Shown here: one piece after another, positions 16,680 to 24,025 of the stretch | Position numbering within the stretch: the stretch's first letter is position 1 | How the letters are laid out: each line of letters begins with the position of its first letter | Origin: Kribbella capetownensis | Lineage (GTDB): Bacteria; Actinomycetota; Actinomycetes; Propionibacteriales; Kribbellaceae | Length of the DNA: 64,000 bases | Assembly (NCBI RefSeq): GCF_004331485.1 | Contig: NZ_SJKD01000004.1 | Span: 248,001-312,000 of the forward strand | Direction: 5' to 3' | Made by a program: the position numbers and the translations under genes | Notes under the pieces: generated by a model | The model's database searches: none | Told to the model about the DNA's origin: nothing | The model's input: the letters and a program-made list of their open reading frames with translations, nothing else

Positions 16680-17816
16680 ATGCCCGCTGGGAGAGGTCCG
16701 TTGTCCGGGGTCCTGGTGGCCGATTTCTCCCGCATCCTGGCCGGCCCGTACGCGACCATGCTGCTGGCCGACCTCGGTGCCGAGGTGGTCAAGGTCGAGG
16801 CGCCCGGCGGTGACGACACCCGGTCCTGGCAGCCGCCGGTCCGCGACGGGATCTCGACGTACTACCTGGCGGTCAACCGGAACAAGCGGTCGATCGCGCT
16901 CGACCTGAAGGACCCCGGTGATGTGGCCGTCGCGCAGGAGCTCGCGCGGCGGGCCGACGTATTGATCGAGAACTTCAAGCCGGGTGGGTTGGCGCGCTTC
17001 GGCCTGGACTACGAGTCGGTCTCGGTGGTCAATCCGCGACTGGTCTACGCATCGATCAGCGGATTCGGGAGCGGGCCGCGGGGAGCCGCCCTGCCGGGGT
17101 ACGACCTGATCGTGCAGGCCATCTCCGGGCTGATGAGTCTGACCGGCGATCCGGACGGCGAGCCGTTCCGGGCCGGGATCTCGGTGTTCGATGTGATGGC
17201 CGGGATGCACGCGACCATCGGCGTACTGTCCGCCCTGAACGCGCGGCACGAGACCGGGCGCGGCCAGCACGTCGAGGTCAACCTGCTGTCCTCGGCCCTG
17301 TCGGGGCTGGTCAACCAGTCGAGCGCGTACGTCGCGGGTGGCGTCGTACCGCTGCGGATGGGGAACAGTCACCCGAGTCTGTTCCCATACGAGCCGCTGC
17401 CATGTTCCGACGGCGAGCTGATCATCACCGCGGGCAACAACAATCAGTTCCGCCGCCTGACCGAGGTGCTCGGCGTGCCGGAACTGGCCGACGATCCGCG
17501 CTTCGACCGGAACGAGAAGCGGACCGCGAACCGGGAGGAACTGCGACCGCTGCTGGTGGAGCGGTTGCGGACCAGGACCCGGATGGAGTGGTTCGGCGAC
17601 ATCATCGCCGCCGGCGTTCCGTGCGGGCCGATCAACACGATCGACGGTGGTGTGGCCTTCGCCGAGGACATCGGGCTGGACCCGGTGGTGACGATCGACT
17701 CGATCCCGTCCGTGCGCAACCCGATCACCTTCTCCGAGACACCGGCGGAGTACCGGCTGCCGCCGCCGTCGCTGGACGAACACGGAGCCGAGCTGCGGAG
17801 GTGGCTGAAGGAATGA
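16680..17816 (+). CDS. CaiB/BaiF family (class III) CoA transferase
   Basis: 378 residues. Family marks are GVLVADFSRILAGPYATMLLADLGAEVVKVE at the N-terminus (given here only as a recognisable block), VNRNKRSIALDLK, LIENFKPG, and the catalytic region PGYDLIVQAISGLMS, where Asp142 should be the acyl-carrying nucleophile. ATG 16680 follows GGGGAGG; a longer frame starts inside the promoter. The stop overlaps the next start (ATGA), so it is coupled with the citryl-CoA-lyase-like gene. It likely activates a carboxylic acid intermediate as its CoA ester for cleavage by that partner. Confidence 0.92.
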   Translation: MPAGRGPLSGVLVADFSRILAGPYATMLLADLGAEVVKVEAPGGDDTRSWQPPVRDGISTYYLAVNRNKRSIALDLKDPGDVAVAQELARRADVLIENFKPGGLARFGLDYESVSVVNPRLVYASISGFGSGPRGAALPGYDLIVQAISGLMSLTGDPDGEPFRAGISVFDVMAGMHATIGVLSALNARHETGRGQHVEVNLLSSALSGLVNQSSAYVAGGVVPLRMGNSHPSLFPYEPLPCSDGELIITAGNNNQFRRLTEVLGVPELADDPRFDRNEKRTANREELRPLLVERLRTRTRMEWFGDIIAAGVPCGPINTIDGGVAFAEDIGLDPVVTIDSIPSVRNPITFSETPAEYRLPPPSLDEHGAELRRWLKE

Positions 17817-18589
17817 GCTTCCCAACGTCCCTGGGTACGTCGACCGCCGACGAGATCCACCTGCTCGGTCAGGACCTCACGGCCGACCTGATGGGCAAGG
17901 TCGGGTTCGGTGAGCTCGCGTTCTGGCTGGTCGCGCTGCGCCGCCCGACGCCGTCGGAAACGCGGGTGTTCGAGGCGGTCCTGGTCGCACTCGCCGACCA
18001 CGGCTTCACCCCGACGGCGATCGCGGCCCGGCTGACCTATCTCTCTGCGCCGGACTCACTCCAAGGTGCGCTCGCGGCCGGACTGCTCGGTGGCGGATCG
18101 CGCTTCCTCGGAGTGACCGAGGACTGCGGGATCTACCTGCACGAGGCGCTGGAGGGCCGGGACCTGCCGACCGACGACGCCGGGTGGGACGCGCTGGCAC
18201 TCGAAGTCGTCACCGCGACGCGGGCGGCGGGGAAGTACGTTCCCGGCCTCGGGCATCCGGTGCACAAGGTGCAGGACCCGCGAACGCCGGTGCTGATCGG
18301 CATCGCCGAGGACGAAGGTCTCCGCGGGCCACACCTACGGCTCTTCGAAGCCATCGGCCGGGTGCACGAGCAGGTGCTGGGCCGCAAGCTTCCACTGAAC
18401 GGCGCCGGTGTCTGCGGTGCTGCCCTCGCCGATCTCGGCCTTCCGGTCGAGCTGTTGCGCGGATTCGCCTTGCTGGCAAGGGCTGCCGGCCTGCTCGGTC
18501 AGCTCGCCGAGGAACGCCGCCGGCCGATCGGCATGGACGCCTATCTCACCGTGGACCGCAACGCCGTCTACGTCGACCCCAACGAGTGA
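17813..18589 (+). CDS. Citryl-CoA lyase-like protein (citrate synthase fold)
   Basis: 258 residues, shorter than a full citrate synthase (about 370-430) and matching the short citryl-CoA lyase-like group. The active-site block GLGHPVHKVQDPR carries His148 and His151 and aligns with the GHRVYK-type site of citrate synthase; RRPIGMDAYLTVD is near the C-terminus. It is translationally coupled to the CoA transferase. Together they could convert a citrate-like acid to its CoA ester and split off acetyl-CoA. The real substrate may be a ring-cleavage product made by the adjacent LigAB-type enzyme (inference). Confidence 0.85.
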   Translation: MSFPTSLGTSTADEIHLLGQDLTADLMGKVGFGELAFWLVALRRPTPSETRVFEAVLVALADHGFTPTAIAARLTYLSAPDSLQGALAAGLLGGGSRFLGVTEDCGIYLHEALEGRDLPTDDAGWDALALEVVTATRAAGKYVPGLGHPVHKVQDPRTPVLIGIAEDEGLRGPHLRLFEAIGRVHEQVLGRKLPLNGAGVCGAALADLGLPVELLRGFALLARAAGLLGQLAEERRRPIGMDAYLTVDRNAVYVDPNE

Positions 18590-18616
18590 CAGTTCCCGGA
18601 AGCAGAGGAGCTCTTC

Positions 18617-19480
18617 ATGGCCACCGTCGCCGCGGTCATCGCCTCGACGCACCATCCGTTCTACTACCGGGCCAGCACCTCGACCGGTGCCGACCGGCCG
18701 CCGTTCGCCGACGAGTGGGTCGCCAAGATCGAGGCGTTCCGGGAGACGCTGACCAAGGCCCGGCCGGACATCCTGGTGATGGTCGGCAGCGACCACTTCC
18801 ACCAGCTGTGGCTGGACAACATGCCGCAGTTCCTGGTCGGCAAAGCGCCGTACTTCGATGCGAACTGGTACAACGAGGAACGCGAGTTCGGGCTGCCACG
18901 GATGACGCTGCCGGGTGAGGAGCGGCTGGCCGGGCACATCCTGCGCAACGGGCTGGACGCTGGCTTCGACCTTGCCTTCAGCAACGAACTTCGGATCGAC
19001 CACAGCATCACCTGCCCGATCATCACGCTCCGCCCGGACGCGGACCTGCCGATCGTGCCGATCTACACCAACATCTTCGCGCCGCCGCTGCCGCGGCCGC
19101 AGCGGTTCGTCGAGCTGGGCCGGACGATCCGGCAGCTGGTCGAGTCCTGGCCGGACGACAAGCGGGTGGCGATCATCGGCACCGGTCACCTGTCCCTCGA
19201 ACTCGGCGGGCCGCGGCAGTTCGGTGCCCACGGCCCCGATCCGGAGTTCGACCGGAAGGCGGTCGAGTGGATCGCGAGCGGCGACGTCGAGGGCTGCCTG
19301 GCCGAGGTGACGCTGGACAGCCTGCACCTGCCGGGCAACGCGACGCACGGGTTCATGGACTTCATGCTGATGATGGGCGTGGCTGGGGCCGGCGCGAAGG
19401 CGGATCACGTCGACTCGCTCGACCTGTTCCACACCATGGAGGCGTACTTCACCTGGTATCCGAACGGAGTACCGGAGTGA
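18617..19480 (+). CDS. Class III extradiol ring-cleavage dioxygenase, catalytic (LigB-like) subunit
   Basis: A 287-residue LigB-superfamily protein. The expected ferrous-iron histidines are present: ASTHHPF (His12/13) and VGSDHFHQLW (His60/62). Later motifs RIDHSITCPI, IGTGHLSLELGG and LPGNATHGFMDF complete the active-site shell. It cleaves catechol-type rings beside a hydroxyl (protocatechuate or gallate type), with the small LigA-like subunit encoded 76 bp downstream. The ribosome site is GGAG. It is the third gene of the operon. Confidence 0.92.
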   Translation: MATVAAVIASTHHPFYYRASTSTGADRPPFADEWVAKIEAFRETLTKARPDILVMVGSDHFHQLWLDNMPQFLVGKAPYFDANWYNEEREFGLPRMTLPGEERLAGHILRNGLDAGFDLAFSNELRIDHSITCPIITLRPDADLPIVPIYTNIFAPPLPRPQRFVELGRTIRQLVESWPDDKRVAIIGTGHLSLELGGPRQFGAHGPDPEFDRKAVEWIASGDVEGCLAEVTLDSLHLPGNATHGFMDFMLMMGVAGAGAKADHVDSLDLFHTMEAYFTWYPNGVPE

Positions 19481-19481
19481 A

Positions 19482-19549
19482 GGAGCGAAGCGAGTTCACC
19501 ATTGAGCACAGCGCGGCTCGAGCCTCATCCGCGCCCGGAGCGAAGCGAG
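19482..19549 (+). repeat. Two copies of a GGAGCGAAGCGAG element between the dioxygenase genes
   Basis: Identical 13-mers at 19482-19494 and 19537-19549, 55 bp apart, lie in the 76-bp gap between the large and small dioxygenase subunit genes. Each contains GCGAAGC, a sequence known to fold into an exceptionally stable mini-hairpin. No other intergenic element in this operon resembles them. Confidence 0.7.
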
Positions 19550-19556
19550 GACGTGG

Positions 19557-19916
19557 ATGAGCAAGTACCTGCTGGACAAGTTCCTGTTCACGGTCGACCG
19601 CGATCCTGAGTTGGTCGAGCGGTATCGCGAGGACGCGGCCGGGACGGTGAGCTGGTGGGAGGAGGAGATGGCGAACCGCATCCTCAACTGCACGACCGGC
19701 GAGAAGTCGACCTGGCAGCAGCTCACCGACGAGGAGCGGACAGCGTTGCGCGAGCACAACCATGTGGCGCTGTTCGAGCTCGGTGCGCATCCGTTCCTCA
19801 CGCTCACCCTGTTCATCGCGATGTTCGAGCGCGACCATGGACCGCTCGAGTATCAGCAGGCCTACGGCAAGGCGATGGAACACCTCACCCTGCCGTACCC
19901 GGACATCGCCACCTGA
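19557..19916 (+). CDS. Extradiol dioxygenase small subunit (LigA-like)
   Basis: 119 residues, entirely helical, of the LigA family that caps the active site of class III dioxygenases. Typical are MSKYLLDKFLF, VERYREDAAG, LTDEERTALREHNHVALFELGAHPF and the C-terminal LPYPD. The length equals the usual LigA subunit (about 120). It follows the LigB-like gene after a gap with two repeats. It has no activity alone. Confidence 0.9.
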   Translation: MSKYLLDKFLFTVDRDPELVERYREDAAGTVSWWEEEMANRILNCTTGEKSTWQQLTDEERTALREHNHVALFELGAHPFLTLTLFIAMFERDHGPLEYQQAYGKAMEHLTLPYPDIAT

Positions 19917-19934
19917 GTCTGGAGGAGGAGACGC

Positions 19935-20906
19935 GTGCGAGCAGCCGTCCTGCGCGCCCACGGCGAATCGCCGGCGCATGCTGAACACCCGGACCCCGTG
20001 CCGTCCGCGGGCCAGTCCATCGTCCGCGTCACCGCGGCCCCCGTCGTACCGCTGGATCTGCTGTGTGCCTCCGGTACGTCGTACTTCGGTCAGCAGCCGT
20101 TGCCGTACGTACCGGGTGTGCAGGGGGTCGGTGTGGTCGAGCAGTCGGATGTCGTGGCCCCCGGGACCAGGGTGTTCTTCCCGACGTCGGCCGGGATGTC
20201 TCCGGGTGATGGCAGCTTCGCCGAGCGGTGCGCCGTACCGGACGACGATCTGATCGTGGTCGATGCCCCGGTGGCCGATGCCCAGGTCGCGGCGCTCGGT
20301 CTGTCGGCGGTCGCGGCGTGGATGGTGCTGACGTGGCGCGCCCAGTTGCAACCGGGAGAGAGTGTTCTCGTTCTCGGAGGCGGCGGAGCCGTCGGTCAGG
20401 CCGCGATCGGTACGGCGCGGGTCCTCGGCGCCAGTCGGATCGTGGCGGAGTGCCGGTCGGAGGAGGCCAAGCAGCGGGCGCTTGCGGTCGGTGCTGATGA
20501 GGTCGTGTCGATGACCGGTGATGTCGGAGAACTCACGCGGGCGTTCTCCGAGGCGACTGGTGGCTCGGTTGATGTCGTGGTGGATCCGGTCTTCGGTGCT
20601 GCGGCGACCGCGGCATCGCGGGTCCTGGCCGCTGGCGGGCGGTTGGTGAATCTCGGTGGTGCGTCGGGGGACGAGGCGACGTTCTCCTCTGCGGTGCTGC
20701 GGAGCCGGTCGGTGAGTGTCCTTGGCTACACCAACAATGCGTTGACCTCGGAGCAGCGTCGGGACGCCTTCACCGCGGTGCTGCAGCACGCCGCGGTCGG
20801 TGAGATCGCGGTCGCCTACGAAAGCGTTCCCTTGCACGAGATCGCGGCGGCGTGGGAGCGACAGTCAGCGGGCCTGACTGCGGGCCGTCTGGTGCTGACC
20901 ATCTGA
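19935..20906 (+). CDS. Medium-chain dehydrogenase/reductase, quinone oxidoreductase type
   Basis: A 323-residue zinc-less MDR. The N-terminal GroES-like domain has VPGVQGVGVV and the Rossmann domain VLVLGGGGAVGQAAIG, with GADEVVS and VDVVVDPVFG following. There are no structural-zinc cysteines. GGAGGAGG precedes the start. It is the last gene of the catabolic operon, 18 bp after the LigA-like gene, and probably reduces an unsaturated or quinone-like intermediate with NAD(P)H. Confidence 0.9.
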   Translation: MRAAVLRAHGESPAHAEHPDPVPSAGQSIVRVTAAPVVPLDLLCASGTSYFGQQPLPYVPGVQGVGVVEQSDVVAPGTRVFFPTSAGMSPGDGSFAERCAVPDDDLIVVDAPVADAQVAALGLSAVAAWMVLTWRAQLQPGESVLVLGGGGAVGQAAIGTARVLGASRIVAECRSEEAKQRALAVGADEVVSMTGDVGELTRAFSEATGGSVDVVVDPVFGAAATAASRVLAAGGRLVNLGGASGDEATFSSAVLRSRSVSVLGYTNNALTSEQRRDAFTAVLQHAAVGEIAVAYESVPLHEIAAAWERQSAGLTAGRLVLTI

Positions 20907-20919
20907 GACGGCTGCCGTT

Positions 20920-20945
20920 GAGATAAGAACGAGCGGTATCATCTC
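20920..20945. promoter_or_regulatory. Operator-promoter of the MFS gene, same motif as at 22704
   Basis: GAGATAAGA, then CGAGCGGTA, then ATCTC; outer GAGAT/ATCTC form an inverted repeat. It agrees with the site at 22704-22729 at about 20 of 25 positions. It contains -10 TATCAT (20937-20942), 7 nt before the ATG, so binding would block a leaderless promoter. Probably bound by the TetR protein encoded at 22052-22633. Confidence 0.65.
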
Positions 20946-20949
20946 CGCC

Positions 20950-22083
20950 ATGGGTGTTCCGGTCCGGCGGTTGTGGGTGGCGGTGCTGTGCGGGTATCTG
21001 GCGTTCGGCGCGACGTTGCAGGCCTTGCCGGCGTACGTGCCGGAGAAGTTCGGCGGCGGCGCGCTGGCGAGTGGGACCGCGGTCGGGATCGCGTTCCTGG
21101 CCACGGCGTGCGGTCGTCCGGTCGCGGGGTGGCTGGCCGATGCCGGGTGGTCGCGCCCGGTCGTGGTGGCCGGGGGTGTGCTGACTGCGCTCGGTGGACT
21201 TGGACAGCTACTGGCGCCGAGTCTGATCATCTTGATGATCGCGCGACTCGTGATGGGCGCGGGGGAGGCGGCTCTGTTTTCCGCTGCGCTGCCGTGGGTC
21301 CTGTCGGGGATGCGGATGGCGCAACGTGGGCGCGCGGCGGGGTGGTTCGGTCTGTCGATGTGGGGTGGCTTGGCCGCTGGACCTGTGATCGCGTCGCTGA
21401 TCGGAGATCGCGTGTGGTGGGTCGTCGTCGGTCTCGCGGCCGCATCGGCTCTGCTGGTGTTGACGACGCGCTCGGATCCCGGCCGAATCGAGCCTCTGGT
21501 CCGGATCCGGAGGTTCCGTGACCTGGTCCCGGTGGGAGTTCCGTTGCCTGGAGCAACCGTTGGGTTGGCGGCGTACTGCTATGGCACAGTCGCGGCGTTG
21601 CTGGTGCTGCGGCTGCGCGCGGACGGGATCGGCGGCGACGGCATCGCGCTCGCGGTGTTCGCGGCGGCGTTCCTGGTGATCCGGTTCGCCGGCAGCCCCG
21701 CGGTCGATCGGTACGGCGGGCGCACGGTGGCAGCTGTCACCGTGACGATCGAGGTGGTGGCGTTGGTGGGGCTCGCGCTGGTCGGCGAGGCAGTCGGTGC
21801 GCTCGTGTTCACTGCGTTGGCCGGATGCGGGATGGCGCTGATCTATCCGGCGTGTGTGTCGATGACTCTGGACCGAGTGCGCGGGCTGCGGCCCGGTGTG
21901 TCGATGGGCGTGATGACGTCGTTCTGGGATCTCGGTGTGATGGTGGCCGGACCGCTCGGTGGACTCGTCGCGGAACGACTGGGATTCCCAGCCGCGTTCT
22001 ACCTGGCCGCCGTGTCCGCCGCGGCCTGCGTCGTCGTCTGCCTGGTGTTCCTCAGGCAGCGTCGAGCAGTGTCTCCACGATGA
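20950..22083 (+). CDS. Major facilitator superfamily transporter
   Basis: 377 residues with 11-12 hydrophobic segments. The cytoplasmic loop after TM2 reads GRPVAGWLADAG, the MFS motif A position, and the central break has RIRRFRDL. It is shorter than most drug exporters (about 400-420). There is no ribosome site; the ATG is 7 nt after TATCAT. Its 3' end overlaps the convergent TetR gene by 32 bp. Sharing an operator with the TetR/hydrolase pair suggests a common inducer, probably exported or altered by these proteins. Confidence 0.87.
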   Translation: MGVPVRRLWVAVLCGYLAFGATLQALPAYVPEKFGGGALASGTAVGIAFLATACGRPVAGWLADAGWSRPVVVAGGVLTALGGLGQLLAPSLIILMIARLVMGAGEAALFSAALPWVLSGMRMAQRGRAAGWFGLSMWGGLAAGPVIASLIGDRVWWVVVGLAAASALLVLTTRSDPGRIEPLVRIRRFRDLVPVGVPLPGATVGLAAYCYGTVAALLVLRLRADGIGGDGIALAVFAAAFLVIRFAGSPAVDRYGGRTVAAVTVTIEVVALVGLALVGEAVGALVFTALAGCGMALIYPACVSMTLDRVRGLRPGVSMGVMTSFWDLGVMVAGPLGGLVAERLGFPAAFYLAAVSAAACVVVCLVFLRQRRAVSPR

Positions 22084-22633
22084 CGCGCGCCTCGGCGCCC
22101 AGGCCCGGATCCCGATCGACCGCACTGATGATCGTCGCGCCCTCCAGGACGATGACCAGCTGGCGAGCCGTGGTTTCGGGGTCGCACACACCGGTCTCGG
22201 TCAGCAGTCGCTGGAAGAGGTTGCGATAGAAGCTGAGATGGTCCTGCGCGAGTCGCCGGGGTGCGCCGTCCTGACCGCGATCCTCGGTCGCCGCGTTGAT
22301 CATGGCGCAACCGCGGAAGCCGGCCTCGGCGTACCAGCTCGCGACCAGGTCGAAGACGGCGAGGATCCGCTCCCGGCCGGCCGCGGCCTGCTCGACCGCC
22401 TGCTCGTGCCATGCGCGGACCCGCTGGGTGCGGTCGGTCAGCACCGCCTCGACGAGGCCGTCCTTGGAGCCGAAGTTCTTGTAGATGGTGAGTTTGGACG
22501 CGCCGGCCGCCTCGGCGACCTCGTTGATCCCGGTCGCGTGGATGCCCCGCTGCGTGAACACCTCCGAGGCCGCCTTCAGGATCCGCGCCCTGGTCGCCTC
22601 GGGGTCCAGCCGTTCTCCGGCCTTCACCGGCAT
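22052..22633 (-). CDS. TetR family transcriptional regulator
   Basis: 193 residues. The HTH is at about residues 14-60 (ATRARILKAASEVFTQRGI, INEVAEAAGASKLTIYKNFGSKDGLVEAVL). The ligand domain has GCAMINAATE, the pattern of TetR proteins controlling efflux or detoxification genes. ATG 22633 follows GCGGAGG; a longer frame reaching into the neighbouring gene is spurious. Palindromes with core ACCGATCGGT lie at 22657 and 22704, so autoregulation and control of the divergent hydrolase are likely. Confidence 0.9.
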   Translation of the reverse strand: MPVKAGERLDPEATRARILKAASEVFTQRGIHATGINEVAEAAGASKLTIYKNFGSKDGLVEAVLTDRTQRVRAWHEQAVEQAAAGRERILAVFDLVASWYAEAGFRGCAMINAATEDRGQDGAPRRLAQDHLSFYRNLFQRLLTETGVCDPETTARQLVIVLEGATIISAVDRDPGLGAEARVIVETLLDAA

Positions 22634-22656
22634 CGTGCACCACCTCCGCAGAACAG

Positions 22657-22672
22657 GATACCGATCGGTGTC
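22657..22672. promoter_or_regulatory. TetR operator 1 (tetR side)
   Basis: GATACCGATCGGTGTC, a 16-bp near-perfect palindrome (one mismatched pair), 24 bp upstream of the tetR start. Confidence 0.7.
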
Positions 22673-22703
22673 ATCTCGGAGTGGCGGGGAGATGGAGTGG
22701 CGG

Positions 22704-22729
22704 GAGATAAGACCGATCGGTACTATCTG
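22704..22729. promoter_or_regulatory. TetR operator 2 overlapping the hydrolase promoter
   Basis: The core ACCGATCGGT (22712-22721) is flanked by GAGATAAG on the left and ACTATCT on the right (inverted GATA/TATC). Its right part contains -10 TACTAT (22721-22726), 6 nt before the hydrolase ATG. It is nearly the same as the site before the MFS gene. Confidence 0.72.
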
Positions 22730-22732
22730 TTC

Positions 22733-23842
22733 ATGATCGATGGGTGGACGGCAGCAGGATTCGAGCAGGTGGCGGATGCGTTCGCGCGGAACTTCGCCGA
22801 GCGAGGCGAGCTGGGCGCGGCCTTCGCGGCGTACCAGGACGGGCGGCCGGTGGTCGACCTCTGGGGCGGTACGGCGGACCCGGACGCCGGGCGCGGCTGG
22901 GATCGGGACACGATCCAGCTGATGTTCTCCGGCACCAAAGGGCTCGCGTCGGCGTGCGTCCTGCTGATGGTGCAGCGCGGTCAGGTGTCTCTGGATGATC
23001 GGCTCAGCCGCTACTGGCCCGAGTTCGGTGCCGCCGGGAAGACCGAGACGACGCTGTCCGACGTACTGTCCCACCAGGCCAGGCTGCCCTGGGTCGAGGC
23101 CGGGTACGCCGATCTCCTCGACCACGACGTGATGGCCGGGCACTTGGCGGCGCAGGCTCCGTCGACGGATCCACGCGCCGCGTTCATGTACCACGCGATC
23201 ACCTGGGGCTGGCTGGTCGACGAGCTGGTACGACGGGTCGACGGCCGGACCGTTCAGCAGTTCTTCGCCGAGGAGTACGCCGTACCGCTGGGGCTGGAGG
23301 TGTGGATCGGTCTGCCGGAGGACCTGCACTGGCGAGCGACCACGATGGTCGCGCCAGACGGCGTACTGATCGACGAACCACAGACCGACCGGCTTCTGCA
23401 GCTGAACCGCAATCCGCTCTGGGTGCCCGGCGCCGAGAAGATCTGGAACAGCACGGAGTACCGCAGCGCCGGGCTAGCCGCTGTAGGAGGCTTCGCCACT
23501 GCCCGCGGCATGGCTCGCTTCTACGCCTCGCTCGTCGGCGAGGTCGACGGTCAGCGCATCCTGACCCCGGCCACCGTCGAGCTCGCCCGCCGGGAGATCC
23601 GTCGCGGCACCGAGCCGACCTGGGGGAGTGAGATGGTGTACGGCGCCGGCTTCGAACTCCACGTTCCAGGCAGTCGTCTCGGCCGGCCGATCGATGCCTT
23701 CGGCCACGTCGGTGCCGGCGGCTCGACCCACGGCGCCTGGCCGTCGCGCCGCATCACGTTCTCCTACCTGATGAACCAGGTTCGCACGGTGCCCGACCCG
23801 CGGCCGCAGACTCTGCTCGACGCGTTGGAAAGCGCCGTCTGA
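22733..23842 (+). CDS. Serine hydrolase, beta-lactamase/esterase (EstB) family
   Basis: 369 residues. The SxxK motif is SGTK (Ser66, Lys69), a Tyr-containing YHAITWG stands in the YxN position, and HVGAGGSTHGAW near the C-terminus takes the KTG/HxG place. It has no signal peptide, so it acts in the cytoplasm as an esterase or amidase rather than a cell-wall enzyme. ATG 22733 lies 6 nt after TACTAT (leaderless). It is divergent from tetR, so it is probably induced by its own substrate. Confidence 0.88.
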   Translation: MIDGWTAAGFEQVADAFARNFAERGELGAAFAAYQDGRPVVDLWGGTADPDAGRGWDRDTIQLMFSGTKGLASACVLLMVQRGQVSLDDRLSRYWPEFGAAGKTETTLSDVLSHQARLPWVEAGYADLLDHDVMAGHLAAQAPSTDPRAAFMYHAITWGWLVDELVRRVDGRTVQQFFAEEYAVPLGLEVWIGLPEDLHWRATTMVAPDGVLIDEPQTDRLLQLNRNPLWVPGAEKIWNSTEYRSAGLAAVGGFATARGMARFYASLVGEVDGQRILTPATVELARREIRRGTEPTWGSEMVYGAGFELHVPGSRLGRPIDAFGHVGAGGSTHGAWPSRRITFSYLMNQVRTVPDPRPQTLLDALESAV

Positions 23843-23860
23843 GATCTCCCGGAAATCGGG

Positions 23861-23868
23861 TGTATCAA
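23861..23868 (+). other. TGTATCAA motif at the left border of the protease/CHAT locus
   Basis: The same octamer recurs at 28015-28022, and CGTATCAA at 28041-28048, both just upstream of the sigma factor gene. These AT-rich words are rare in such GC-rich DNA. They could be -10-like targets of the local sigma factor, but no shared -35 partner is visible. The surrounding 183-bp gap (23843-24025) otherwise holds only the hairpin below. Confidence 0.3.
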
Positions 23869-23953
23869 TCCGCGCCGACGGCGACTCCGCGTAGTGGGGC
23901 GCCCTTCGAAATGCTCTGGGGGGAGAGCAAGCGGGGGGTACAGAGGGGGGAGC

Positions 23954-24013
23954 GTCGACGCGGTGCGGGAGGACTCCGGTGGTCAGACCGGATGGGGGCC
24001 GCGCCGCGTCGAC
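23954..24013. terminator. GC-rich terminator hairpin between convergent hydrolase and S8 protease genes
   Basis: GTCGACGCGG (23954-23963) pairs perfectly with CCGCGTCGAC (24004-24013). The stem extends by one T-G wobble and four more pairs inward (to 23968 and 23999), leaving a 30-nt loop. There is no T tract, as is usual for actinobacterial terminators. Short frames over this region have no coding signs. Confidence 0.55.
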
Positions 24014-24025
24014 ACACTCACACGC

